Source: Vibrio sinaloensis (lineage in GTDB: Bacteria > Pseudomonadota > Gammaproteobacteria > Enterobacterales > Vibrionaceae). From it: a stretch of 64,000 nt of DNA. A model generated the notes under the pieces. It did not search any database, was not told where the DNA came from, and saw only the letters and a program-made list of their open reading frames with translations. Location: the NCBI RefSeq assembly GCF_023195835.1, contig NZ_CP096199.1, positions 1,426,001 to 1,490,000 on the forward strand, read 5' to 3'. The position numbers and the translations under genes were made by a program. Of the stretch, positions 36,028 to 44,315 are shown piece after piece. Within the stretch, counting starts at the first letter, position 1, and each line of letters starts with the position of its first letter.

Positions 36028-38334
36028 TTATAGTTGTGATGGCTCGCTAAATCCTTGTTGCTTGCGTAATTCTAGTGCTTCAAGTGAGCGGGACGCGGTC
36101 TGCTCTAGCTCTTGTTTTAACTGATACGCTTGCGTTTCTTTGCCCTCTAAGCACAGGTGCTCTATTTTACGGGCGAGTAGCGATAATGAACGATTACCAA
36201 GCGCCAACGAAGAGCTGCCTAAGGTGTGCGCCTCGAACTCCAAAGTCTCTTTGTCTTGTGCGTCGATGGCGTCGGCTATTTTCTCAAGCCGTTGCTGCGA
36301 TTCTTGTAAATAGTGGTCGATCAGCATCGGCATGATCTCTGCGCTGGTATCTTCTATCATCTGCTGAAGTATGGTCTCATCGACTAAATCCATGCCCACT
36401 CCTTCTGTCGGTTGCTGAGCTTGTCCCTGATTTTCATTATAAGAGACAAATTGCTTATTTGATGTTCCCATTTGGTCGAAGTCTGGATCCGTTGTCGAGC
36501 ACTGTTCATTTAAGAATAGATTAATTTTTTCAACTAGTTGTGACAGTCTCAAAGGTTTGGACAAATAATCATTCATTCCAGAGGCGAGAAACTTTTCTCT
36601 ATCTCCAGCCAGCGAGTGAGCAGTGAGGGCGATAATGGGTAGGTTGGCGGTGTTTGGGTCTTCAAGGGCGCGAATCGCTTCGGTTGCTTTCATACCGTCC
36701 ATTTTGGGCATAGAGATGTCCATAAAAATCAGGTCATATTGATAGCTCTGCACCATTTCCAGTACTTCGAGTCCGTTTTGGGCAATGTCGATTTCCAACC
36801 CCAAGCGTTTGAACATCTCCTGAATCACCAACTGATTGGCGCGATTGTCTTCGGCGACCAAAATTCGTGCATCTGCACACAACAAATGCCGTGCATCTGC
36901 CGCGGCAGGGGTGGTTTTTAAGTCGTCGCATAAGGGCAAACAAATATGAAAAGAGAAGGTGCTACCGACATCAGGCTCGCTAACCACAGTGATATCACCA
37001 TCCATTAAGTGGCACAGTCGGCGACAAATGGCTAATCCTAAGCCAGAGCCTTCTTTACTGCGCGAGTAGGTTTGGTCAACCATAGTAAATTCGTCAAACA
37101 GGTACTCTAGCGCGTTTCTATCGATACCGATCCCTGTGTCTTGGATATCAAACTGAAGCCGCACCTTGTCTTGGCTTAACGGCTCGCTGGTGATTTTGAT
37201 AGTGACGCTACCCTCTTGGGTGAACTTAAAGGCATTGCCGAGTAAATTGAGCAGAATTTGCTTAACGCGATTTTGGTCACCACGCACTTTGCTCGGTACA
37301 TTGCCTTCGAAGTAGCAATGAAGGATGAGGTTTTGGCTCACTGCTGCGGGAGAGAAAGAGTCAACGACACTTTCCACGCAGTGGCGAAAGTCGAACGGCT
37401 TGTCTTCAAGAATGAGCGTGTTGGATTCCATTCGCGTAAAGTCGAGGATGTCGTTGATGACCGACAACAAAAAGTGGCCGGATTCGGTGGCGGTTGAGAC
37501 CAGCTTTCGCTGCTCGGCGCTGAGCTCGGTCTCTTCCAGAATATTGAGAATGCCCAACACGCCATTCATTGGGGTACGAATTTCGTGTGACATCGATGCG
37601 AGAAAGCGACTTTTCGAGTCGTTGGCTTGCTCGGCTCCTTGGCGCGCTTGCATCAACTGGTGGTAGTCTTTTTCCAACTTGGCCGACATCTCGTCAAACG
37701 CTTTCGAGACTTGTCCAAGCTCATCTTTACTGTGCTGTTTCATTTGAAACCCCGGCCCTTGCTCGCCGAGGGTTTTGACCGCGCTGGTGAGACGAGTTAG
37801 GCTTCGGGTTAAGTAGGTACCAAGAACGAAAGACACCAATGCCACTAACACTACCTCGATTGTGGCGATGACGATAATGGCTTTTTGCGCTTCGGCCAAC
37901 ATAGTTTTAATTTGCGAGGTTTCAAACCCCATATCGATCCGGGCAAAGTTTTTCCCATTGCTAGTGATGTTGGTGGTCAGATCAAATATGCCATCGTTCA
38001 CCGAACCCAAACTAGCGTCTGAGACGAACGTTTTGTTCAATAAAACAGGTTCACCAGCGGCGGCCATCTCTTTTCCATTGCGAACCACTCTTACATAGGC
38101 CACATCTTCGAGGGTTATAAATTCATTAACCAGATCTTCAAGTGTGGCGAGATCGGTAGAAAGAACGGCATCTTTGGCCGCATGGTTGAACATAACAGCG
38201 CTGGATTGAACCCGTTGCAGCAGCTGTTTTTCATTCGATTCAGACATAAAACTCATCGCGCTGAAAACCAGCACAATCAAAACACCGATTTCAATCAGTG
38301 CAATGCCGAGTATGGTTTTCGTGCGAAGCGTCAT
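36028..38334 (-). CDS. sypF: SypF hybrid sensor histidine kinase
   Basis: 768 residues: membrane helix near 10-30 (IEIGVLIVLVFSAMSF), a periplasmic sensor of about 120 residues, second helix near 155-175, HAMP, HisKA with SHEIRTPMNGVLGI, ATPase motifs NAFKFT, DTGIG and GSGLGLAICRRL, a receiver domain with FMDISMPKMDG, and a C-terminal Hpt domain with histidine in FEAHTLGSSSLALG. The H-D-H relay suits phosphotransfer to SypG encoded next to it. Upstream by 9 bp is a PhnD-like binding protein that could supply a ligand signal. The domain order is firm; the ligand is unknown. Confidence 0.92.
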   Translation of the reverse strand: MTLRTKTILGIALIEIGVLIVLVFSAMSFMSESNEKQLLQRVQSSAVMFNHAAKDAVLSTDLATLEDLVNEFITLEDVAYVRVVRNGKEMAAAGEPVLLNKTFVSDASLGSVNDGIFDLTTNITSNGKNFARIDMGFETSQIKTMLAEAQKAIIVIATIEVVLVALVSFVLGTYLTRSLTRLTSAVKTLGEQGPGFQMKQHSKDELGQVSKAFDEMSAKLEKDYHQLMQARQGAEQANDSKSRFLASMSHEIRTPMNGVLGILNILEETELSAEQRKLVSTATESGHFLLSVINDILDFTRMESNTLILEDKPFDFRHCVESVVDSFSPAAVSQNLILHCYFEGNVPSKVRGDQNRVKQILLNLLGNAFKFTQEGSVTIKITSEPLSQDKVRLQFDIQDTGIGIDRNALEYLFDEFTMVDQTYSRSKEGSGLGLAICRRLCHLMDGDITVVSEPDVGSTFSFHICLPLCDDLKTTPAAADARHLLCADARILVAEDNRANQLVIQEMFKRLGLEIDIAQNGLEVLEMVQSYQYDLIFMDISMPKMDGMKATEAIRALEDPNTANLPIIALTAHSLAGDREKFLASGMNDYLSKPLRLSQLVEKINLFLNEQCSTTDPDFDQMGTSNKQFVSYNENQGQAQQPTEGVGMDLVDETILQQMIEDTSAEIMPMLIDHYLQESQQRLEKIADAIDAQDKETLEFEAHTLGSSSLALGNRSLSLLARKIEHLCLEGKETQAYQLKQELEQTASRSLEALELRKQQGFSEPSQL

Positions 38335-38343
38335 GGCGTCCTC

Positions 38344-39147
38344 CTACGGGGTGAGTATGCGAATGTCTAGCTGGCGAACGTCATCCCAGTCTTGATCCTG
38401 TGCGGATTGAAAGCCTTTGATTTTTAGCTGCTCAAGGAGCGATTGACCTTGCACGCTGCTTTCGAGTTCGCTTAAAGCCTTAGCCAGCAGCTCTACCTGC
38501 TGTTGACTGAGGCGAGGGTGGTAGGCGATGGCGTGCGGCGTAAAACCTTCAGTTGTATGCAGTACGGTGAGTTGAGATTTAACCACCTCAGGCAGCGCAT
38601 TGAAGGTACGCATGACACCGCCGCCCGCTGGATAGAAACCTTTCGCTACAGAGAGGTAGACTGAATCGTGCGAAGAAACATACTCAGATTCAAAGCTGAC
38701 ACCGGCTTTGGTCAAATCGCTCTGATTTAAAATAGTTGCAGCAAAGGCGGCAGGAGAGGGAAAGGCAAGAGTCTGATTATTCAGCGCTAGGATAGACGCT
38801 ACCGGATTGCTACGCTGAGTTACTAGGATGCCTTTGATCTGCTTGTCTCGTGCTTTAGCCATGGCTCGATACCCTAGTGAGCGACTGAACACGGTATAGT
38901 GATAAGGGTTCATGTAAGCAATGTCGTACTCCCCATTGGCCAATCGCTGTTCAAACGTGGGAATGTCGGCGGCGGTTTGGAACTCGATTTCAAGCCCGGA
39001 GACTGCGCTCAAGTGCGCCATAATGGGACTCCATTGCTGCGCAAGTCGACTGGCCGATTGTTGGGGCACGACACCAAACACCAGAGATTGCGCTATCGCG
39101 TTAGGTAGGAATACCAGAAAGAGACAACCGATAACAATAGCCTTCAT
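38344..39147 (-). CDS. PhnD-like periplasmic binding protein in the sypE position
   Basis: 267 residues with a signal peptide (GCLFLVFLPNAIAQ). The fold motifs (FGVVPQQSASRLAQQWSPIM, EFQTAADIPTFEQRLANGEYDIAYMNPYHY) match the phosphate/phosphite/phosphonate binding family (PhnD, PF12974). No permease or ATPase gene is nearby, so it is unlikely to serve transport here. It occupies the slot of sypE in V. fischeri, between sypD and sypF and 9 bp from sypF, which suggests a periplasmic partner of the SypF sensor, as known for other binding protein and kinase pairs. Family call firm, role inferred. Confidence 0.84.
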   Translation of the reverse strand: MKAIVIGCLFLVFLPNAIAQSLVFGVVPQQSASRLAQQWSPIMAHLSAVSGLEIEFQTAADIPTFEQRLANGEYDIAYMNPYHYTVFSRSLGYRAMAKARDKQIKGILVTQRSNPVASILALNNQTLAFPSPAAFAATILNQSDLTKAGVSFESEYVSSHDSVYLSVAKGFYPAGGGVMRTFNALPEVVKSQLTVLHTTEGFTPHAIAYHPRLSQQQVELLAKALSELESSVQGQSLLEQLKIKGFQSAQDQDWDDVRQLDIRILTP

Positions 39148-39155
39148 AAACCCTC

Positions 39156-39860
39156 CTATGCGGACTGAGCGAGAAACTCATTAGTGAGAATCTTCTGAGC
39201 CCAAGATGCCCGCCATGACTTGGGAATAAAACGTAAGCGGTTGAGTTCTCGTACCATTTCTTCTGCCAGCGTCGCTTGCTGCTGTAAGTTGAGTACAGAG
39301 CCGAGTAATGATATCCGCTCACTGGTTAGCATTTGCATCGCTTTTTCAAGCTGTCCACAAGACGTTTTTCCTCCCATAACGACCAGAGCGGTCTGGTCAC
39401 AGGCACTGGCTACGACCTGAGCGGGAATATTGCTGCGATTAACTTGCAATATCGGTGAGGTATCGCAAATAACTCGGTCAAACTGTGTCAGCCAACTGGT
39501 CACGATTTGGCTTAGTTGACTCGGGTCTTTGTAGGCAAGCAGCGCAGACTGTTTGTTGGGTACGGTGAGTCCAGTAAACAGTTGGTGAGTAACGGTATGC
39601 TCAATCAGGTGGCCGACCTGTTGTTGATTCGAGCTTTCATATGGGGTGATATCAATCGACTCAAACGCCGGGTGAAAGGTGTTGAGATCAACCACTAAGG
39701 TTTTGTGACCAGCCAACAGGTAGCGCTCGGCAAGGGCAGAAACAATTGACGTGACACCGTCACCTGAATGACAGGCGGTGATACATAGGGATCGACATTG
39801 ATTCATCTCTGCCGCGAGATAGATCTGCTCAATCTCAGTGTGAGTCGCTGGAATCGTCAT
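39156..39860 (-). CDS. sypD: SypD-like CpsD/CapB ATPase with altered P-loop
   Basis: 234 residues of the bacterial tyrosine-kinase/MinD-like family that partners Wzz proteins. The Walker A position reads HSGDGVTS, with Val where GEGKS/T has Lys; Walker A' is LVVDLNTFHP and Walker B VICDTSPI. There is no tyrosine-rich tail, so autokinase activity as in Wzc/CapB is doubtful. It would link cytoplasmic control to the SypO/SypC export assembly. Starts on the sypC stop (1-bp overlap) and lies 8 bp before the PhnD-like gene. Confidence 0.8.
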   Translation of the reverse strand: MTIPATHTEIEQIYLAAEMNQCRSLCITACHSGDGVTSIVSALAERYLLAGHKTLVVDLNTFHPAFESIDITPYESSNQQQVGHLIEHTVTHQLFTGLTVPNKQSALLAYKDPSQLSQIVTSWLTQFDRVICDTSPILQVNRSNIPAQVVASACDQTALVVMGGKTSCGQLEKAMQMLTSERISLLGSVLNLQQQATLAEEMVRELNRLRFIPKSWRASWAQKILTNEFLAQSA

Positions 39861-41947
39861 TATAGCGCTCCTATCAATACGATGGTGGTGGTTAGGCGCA
39901 AGATGTCTTCCAAACTGGTGCGCGCTTTTTCTAAGAAACTGTCATTGCGATCGGGCACATAGATGGTGTCGCCCGCTCTTAGCACCGGCAGTTGATAGAT
40001 GTTGGCGGTTTTACTGAACGAGACCAAATCAAATGTGCGCGCTTGTCCTTGGCAACATGACATGTTGACGATGGAGATCTTCTCGAGATAGGCGCGCTCT
40101 GACGGGCCTCCTGCTTCAGCCAGTAGGTCAAGTACAGTCATGTTGTCATCGAACACGTAGCGGCCAGGGCTATTCACGGCGCCGAGTACTCTAACAGTCG
40201 ACTCTTTGGAGCGATCAAGCCAAATCTTGTCTTTCTCAGGAATATAAATGGTGTCACCCATGGTCACTTTAGGCAGTAGGCTCTCATCGCCGGTTTCAAA
40301 ATAGAGCGATAGGTTGAGCTTGCTGACTTTTGCGTACGCCTTGTCTCGGTGGGTAATGCGAATATTATGAATGTCGGCGTCTTTAGTCGGCCCATCGGCA
40401 GCGGACAAAATGTCCAAGAAGTGCATGTCTTCGGTAAAACGATATCGACCGGGCGCATTCACTTGACCAAAGACATAGATTGACGCGTCTGAGCTTTGGC
40501 GCACCCATTGCGATTTATTGTCAGACGGGTCTTGTGGCAAATCATGCACACGGATAATCGAGCCTGCAGTGACAGGGGGAAGCTCTGAGCTCGGCGCGCC
40601 AGAGAGGATGAAGGTATCTAGGTTAAAACTGTGGACTTGGTTACCAGCGGTGACCACTTCTATTTTAGTGGTGTCGGCTCTTAACGTCGGGCCGCCCACA
40701 TGTGCCAAAAGATCCATCAGATCCATTTCATCTGACCATTCCACACGCCCCGGACGCACCACTTCGCCAATAATGCTGACCGCACGGTCAGGTGAGATCT
40801 TTAACCAAGATTTCTCATTCATATCGGTCTTTTCAGGAACGAAAATGGCGTCACCGGCGGCGATTGCGGGCGGGCCTTGGCGTGTTAACCCTTCGGTAAA
40901 CGCGGTTAGGTCAAACTTAACGATTTGGCCGCTGGCTTTGATGATGCGAATTTGACGCGACTCTGCGTACCGGGTTGGGCCGCCTGAATTGGCGAGAATG
41001 TCCATGAATGAGGCATTTTTCTTACCTTCATAGGCACCGGGTCGAGCCACTTCGCCCATGATGTAAACCACATTCGCGCCTGCTTTGATTTCGTCTTCTT
41101 GCTTGGGCACAAATATTGTTGTGCCTGGGGTCAATGTTGGCAGCAAAGAGACATCGCCGCTGTCTAAGTAGGTTTTTAGGTTGAAAAGCTCTGGCTGATT
41201 ATTAGAGATGATGCGAATCTGCTCCACTGACGCGTAACGTGTCACACCACCGGCGCGCATGATCACATCCACCAGATCGCTGTTTGGCTTATAGCTAAAT
41301 GAACCTGGCGCGTTCACCTCTCCAAATACTTTAATTGCGGTTCGGCCATCACCACTGTCACCGGCATCGGCTAATTTACTGGCATCGAACTCTTGTTCTA
41401 TGTTGCCCACTAAAGGCGAGGCGGGAACGAAGATGGTGTCGAGCGAACGTAGGCTAGGTAGCAGGCTTTCATCACCGGTATCAAGGAATGCCTTGTAGTT
41501 GAACGTAATTTTCTCTTTGCCACGTTTAATAAACAAGTTGTTGAGCTGGGCACCGGAGCGCAGACCGCCCGCAGCGTGAATCGCCATTTGAATATCGGCG
41601 CTTTTCGCAAGCGTATACTCTCCAGGCGCGCTCACATAGCCTTGCACCGACACGAGAATCTGTTGCTCGGCAATGTAGACGGACGCAGAGGATAGGTCGC
41701 GGTACACATTGGCTAATGACTCTTTGACCGCCGTTTCGAGTTGCTGCTCGCTATAGCCTGCGACATACAGGGCGCCAATTTCGGGTAGGGTGATTCTGCC
41801 GCGTTTGTCGACCTGAAAGCCTTTGTTCAAGCTTGATTCGCCGAGCAAATTCACTTGGACTAAATCACCAATCTGAACCCGTTCTTCACTGGCGACTGCC
41901 AAAGATGATGCCAGTAATAGCGCAACGAAAAAGTTAATCCATTTCAT
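39860..41947 (-). CDS. sypC: SypC outer-membrane polysaccharide export protein, six SLBB repeats
   Basis: 695 residues: signal peptide (FFVALLLASSLAVAS), poly-export domain (about 25-100: IGDLVQVNLLG, QVDKRGRITLPEIG), then six SLBB modules recognised by their G-x-V-x-x-P-G cores: VSVQGYVSAPGEY, IKVFGEVNAPGSF, VYIMGEVARPGAY, VSIIGEVVRPGRV, IYVFGQVNAPGRY, VRVLGAVNSPGRY, most closing with an IFVP/IYIP strand. The C-terminus is hydrophobic (TTIVLIGAL). No lipobox cysteine is seen. It would form the export channel for the polysaccharide, with a longer periplasmic reach than Wza. Overlaps sypB by 14 bp. Confidence 0.88.
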   Translation of the reverse strand: MKWINFFVALLLASSLAVASEERVQIGDLVQVNLLGESSLNKGFQVDKRGRITLPEIGALYVAGYSEQQLETAVKESLANVYRDLSSASVYIAEQQILVSVQGYVSAPGEYTLAKSADIQMAIHAAGGLRSGAQLNNLFIKRGKEKITFNYKAFLDTGDESLLPSLRSLDTIFVPASPLVGNIEQEFDASKLADAGDSGDGRTAIKVFGEVNAPGSFSYKPNSDLVDVIMRAGGVTRYASVEQIRIISNNQPELFNLKTYLDSGDVSLLPTLTPGTTIFVPKQEDEIKAGANVVYIMGEVARPGAYEGKKNASFMDILANSGGPTRYAESRQIRIIKASGQIVKFDLTAFTEGLTRQGPPAIAAGDAIFVPEKTDMNEKSWLKISPDRAVSIIGEVVRPGRVEWSDEMDLMDLLAHVGGPTLRADTTKIEVVTAGNQVHSFNLDTFILSGAPSSELPPVTAGSIIRVHDLPQDPSDNKSQWVRQSSDASIYVFGQVNAPGRYRFTEDMHFLDILSAADGPTKDADIHNIRITHRDKAYAKVSKLNLSLYFETGDESLLPKVTMGDTIYIPEKDKIWLDRSKESTVRVLGAVNSPGRYVFDDNMTVLDLLAEAGGPSERAYLEKISIVNMSCCQGQARTFDLVSFSKTANIYQLPVLRAGDTIYVPDRNDSFLEKARTSLEDILRLTTTIVLIGAL

Positions 41948-42773
41948 AATAGCCTCCTTTTATTTGAGGCTCTTGGCCTTCACTGGTATCGAGCACTTCA
42001 ATGCTGACGCGGCGATTGGTTAAGCGGGTACCTTCAGAGTCACCTTCATACAGCGGAACAGAGTCTCCGACTGACAACGTCTCGATACGATTGGGCGCGA
42101 GGCCAAAAATGGTCAGGTAGCGTTTGACCTGCTTGGCGCGGCCCATGGCTAAGTCGGTGTTGTAGGGTGCGGTGCCGACCGAGTCTGCATGTCCGGTTAC
42201 CGCGAGGTTTAAGTTTGGGTTATCTGCTAGGATATTCGCCGCTCGGGCTAATTGACCCATATACTTGGGATTGACTTCGGTTGAGTTAAACGCAAATTGG
42301 TTGTCGACATTCAATAGGCTGTAAAGCTGGTCGATAACGGCCAGGCGCTGCTGAAACGCATTTTCGTCCATTGGCGGGGCACATTTGGCTTGAGAGGTCA
42401 CGTAATCAAGTTGTAACTCGAGCTCATTCAAACGCTTGCGCTGGATGACAAGGTCGTTGGCGGCATCGAGCAGTAAACCACCTTCAAGTTCCCGAGCGAT
42501 TCGGTTTTGCTTTTCTATCGCTTGAACCACAGCGGCTGGGAAACACCATCTCGCGCCTTCGCGGATCAGCGCATCGAGATGAAGCTTGGCCAGTTGCCAA
42601 TCGAAGCGTAGTCCGTGCTCGGGGCCAAGGGGTTCGTCAGGCATGATAGGAGTAAAACTTGACTGGATATAGTCTTCGGCCAATCCACCTCGACCTGGCT
42701 CAGCATGACTGGTGCACCCAACAATGGATGCGACCAGCGCTATCGGTAGAAATTGTTTTAGAGTCCATTTCAT
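41934..42773 (-). CDS. sypB: SypB OmpA-domain lipoprotein
   Basis: About 279 residues from ATG 42773, with AAAGGA seven bases upstream; ATG 42791 is a longer alternative. The signal peptide ends in a lipobox (LVASIVGCTSH), so it is a lipoprotein. The C-terminal OmpA-like domain (about 165-275) shows LAVTGHADSVGTAPYN and LTNRRVSIEV, which bind peptidoglycan. The middle is helical. It likely anchors the export machinery to the cell wall. Second gene of the sypA-led unit. Confidence 0.87.
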   Translation of the reverse strand: MKWTLKQFLPIALVASIVGCTSHAEPGRGGLAEDYIQSSFTPIMPDEPLGPEHGLRFDWQLAKLHLDALIREGARWCFPAAVVQAIEKQNRIARELEGGLLLDAANDLVIQRKRLNELELQLDYVTSQAKCAPPMDENAFQQRLAVIDQLYSLLNVDNQFAFNSTEVNPKYMGQLARAANILADNPNLNLAVTGHADSVGTAPYNTDLAMGRAKQVKRYLTIFGLAPNRIETLSVGDSVPLYEGDSEGTRLTNRRVSIEVLDTSEGQEPQIKGGYYEMD

Positions 42774-42801
42774 GCCAACGTCCTTTATCATTATTGTTGT
42801 T

Positions 42802-43122
42802 TTAGTGAGTTTGCGAATTGACTGGTATCGCTTGGTTGATACGCAGTAGGTTGATGATTTCTAGCGGTTGCCCAGACACATTCTCGATGCGCATAGTGCG
42901 CTGACGTTCAACCAGTCGCTTATACAAATAAACGATAGCACCCACACCAGAAGAATCGAGAAATTGCACTTGGCTAAAGTCGATTTCGATGTCTCTGGCC
43001 GACTCTTGAGCGATGACATCATCGATATGGGGTTGAGCAAATCGACTGCCATCGGCGTCTAGATTGCCATTGATGAAAAGAGTGATGTTGTTGTCGCTTG
43101 CTTGAATTTTACGTAGTTCCAT
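42802..43122 (-). CDS. sypA: SypA STAS-domain biofilm regulator
   Basis: 106 residues, a single STAS domain like anti-sigma-factor antagonists (SpoIIAA). The phospho-acceptor serine motif QFLDSSGVGAIVYL is intact. In V. fischeri unphosphorylated SypA is needed for biofilm, and SypE sets its phosphorylation state; no SypE is present in this locus, so another kinase/phosphatase must act or control differs. First gene of the syp cluster, preceded by a sigma-54 promoter sequence and two perfect enhancer-type palindromes. Confidence 0.9.
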   Translation of the reverse strand: MELRKIQASDNNITLFINGNLDADGSRFAQPHIDDVIAQESARDIEIDFSQVQFLDSSGVGAIVYLYKRLVERQRTMRIENVSGQPLEIINLLRINQAIPVNSQTH

Positions 43123-43155
43123 GACGGCTTCTCCTGTTAGGTTTGTCTACTAGGT

Positions 43156-43171
43156 AGCAGAGAGCATGCCA
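43156..43171 (-). promoter_or_regulatory. sigma-54 promoter of sypA
   Basis: In the minus sense TGGCATGCTCTCTGCT: -24 TGGCATG and -12 CTGC with ten bases between GG and GC, 34 bp before the sypA start. Confidence 0.75.
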
Positions 43172-43219
43172 AATATAATATTTAATTAAATCAATACTTT
43201 AATTTGGTAGCTTGGGAGT

Positions 43220-43234
43220 TTCTCATATTGAGAA
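43220..43234. promoter_or_regulatory. SypG enhancer-type palindrome 1 of sypA
   Basis: TTCTCATATTGAGAA, perfect palindrome apart from the 3-bp centre, 49 bp upstream of the -24 element. Confidence 0.72.
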
Positions 43235-43241
43235 AAGCGAT

Positions 43242-43256
43242 TTCTCATAATGAGAA
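43242..43256. promoter_or_regulatory. SypG enhancer-type palindrome 2 of sypA
   Basis: TTCTCATAATGAGAA, centred 22 bp (two helical turns) from palindrome 1, so two activator dimers would bind the same DNA face. Confidence 0.72.
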
Positions 43257-43415
43257 GCCCGCTTTGTTCGAGGAACCAGGACACAATTGGTTGTAATATC
43301 TATGTTTGCTGCTAGTTATTTTTTCAGGTTAGCGTCGTTTTAATCGCCCTATGAGTTCGCGCGCTAGGAGTGAGTGTGGATCAATAGCTGTAGATTGAAT
43401 AACAGGACAAAGACT

Positions 43416-44279
43416 ATGCAGATTCGCCTTTCCTATCTTGCCGTAGCGATGCTGACACTCACGGCGCAAGCGATGGAGCAAAGCGTCGACCATCAACCAA
43501 AGTTTTCGCAACTGACGCTGGCTAAAAGCTATACCTCCGATATTGATCTGACTCGTTACTGGGTCAGTGAAAAGTTAGACGGGATAAGAGCAATATGGGA
43601 CGGGCACAAGCTGACTACTCGAGGTGGAAAAGAGATTATCGCGCCAGACTGGTTTGTCGCACCCTTGCCTGATTTCCCGCTAGAGGGAGAGCTTTGGGCC
43701 GGGCGAGGCGAGTTCACCTTGGTTCAAACCACAGTGCTTGATCAGCAGCCCAGTGACTCAGCCTGGCGAAAGATACGCTTAATGGTGTTTGACTTGCCAG
43801 GTGGAGCAGGAAGTTACCTTGAGCGCTATGCCAAGATAAAGGCTTATGTAGAGCGCACATCCCATCTACATGTGGACTACTTGACGCAGAGCGCGATCGA
43901 ATCAGAGTCGGACTTATTGCAGCAATTAGCTAGGGTTACAGAACAAGGGGGCGAGGGGTTAATGCTTCGCGAAATCGGGCGAGAGTATTCTGCTGGCCGT
44001 AGTGACAGTTTATTAAAGCTAAAACAGTATCAAGATGCGGAGGCGACGGTGATTGGCTATAAAACGGGCAGCGGGAAATACAAGGGACAAGTGGGTTCAT
44101 TGTTAGTGAAGTTACCCAGCGGTCTGGAGTTTTATATCGGCAGTGGTTTATCGGATGCGCTACGGCAGTCGCCGCCGCCATTGGGTACGCGGATTCAGTT
44201 TCGATATAACGGGCTGACCAATAGCGGTATTCCTCGATTTGCACGTTATATTCGACAAAGGCAACTCAACACCGAGTAA
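43416..44279 (+). CDS. secreted ATP-dependent DNA ligase (LigE type)
   Basis: 287 residues from ATG 43416 (MQIRLSYLAVAMLTLTAQA, a signal peptide); an upstream in-frame ATG at 43374 would bury the signal and is rejected. The adenylation lysine motif EKLDGIRA, LEGELWAG, EGLMLRE and LLKLKQYQDAEATV are ligase motifs I-V, followed by a small OB domain (QVGSLLVKLPSG). It is a minimal ligase without zinc finger or BRCT, of the kind predicted to act in the periplasm, perhaps on incoming DNA in competent Vibrio. Transcribed divergently from sypA. Confidence 0.87.
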   Translation: MQIRLSYLAVAMLTLTAQAMEQSVDHQPKFSQLTLAKSYTSDIDLTRYWVSEKLDGIRAIWDGHKLTTRGGKEIIAPDWFVAPLPDFPLEGELWAGRGEFTLVQTTVLDQQPSDSAWRKIRLMVFDLPGGAGSYLERYAKIKAYVERTSHLHVDYLTQSAIESESDLLQQLARVTEQGGEGLMLREIGREYSAGRSDSLLKLKQYQDAEATVIGYKTGSGKYKGQVGSLLVKLPSGLEFYIGSGLSDALRQSPPPLGTRIQFRYNGLTNSGIPRFARYIRQRQLNTE

Positions 44280-44290
44280 CCGACATTAAA

Positions 44291-44311
44291 AAGGCCAGCA
44301 AAGCTGGCCTT
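44291..44311 (-). terminator. terminator between ligase and MATE genes
   Basis: AAGGCCAGC-AAA-GCTGGCCTT. In the minus sense five T follow the stem, ending the MATE gene; on the plus strand only TTAACG follows, so it is weaker for the ligase. Confidence 0.75.
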
Positions 44312-44315
44312 AACG

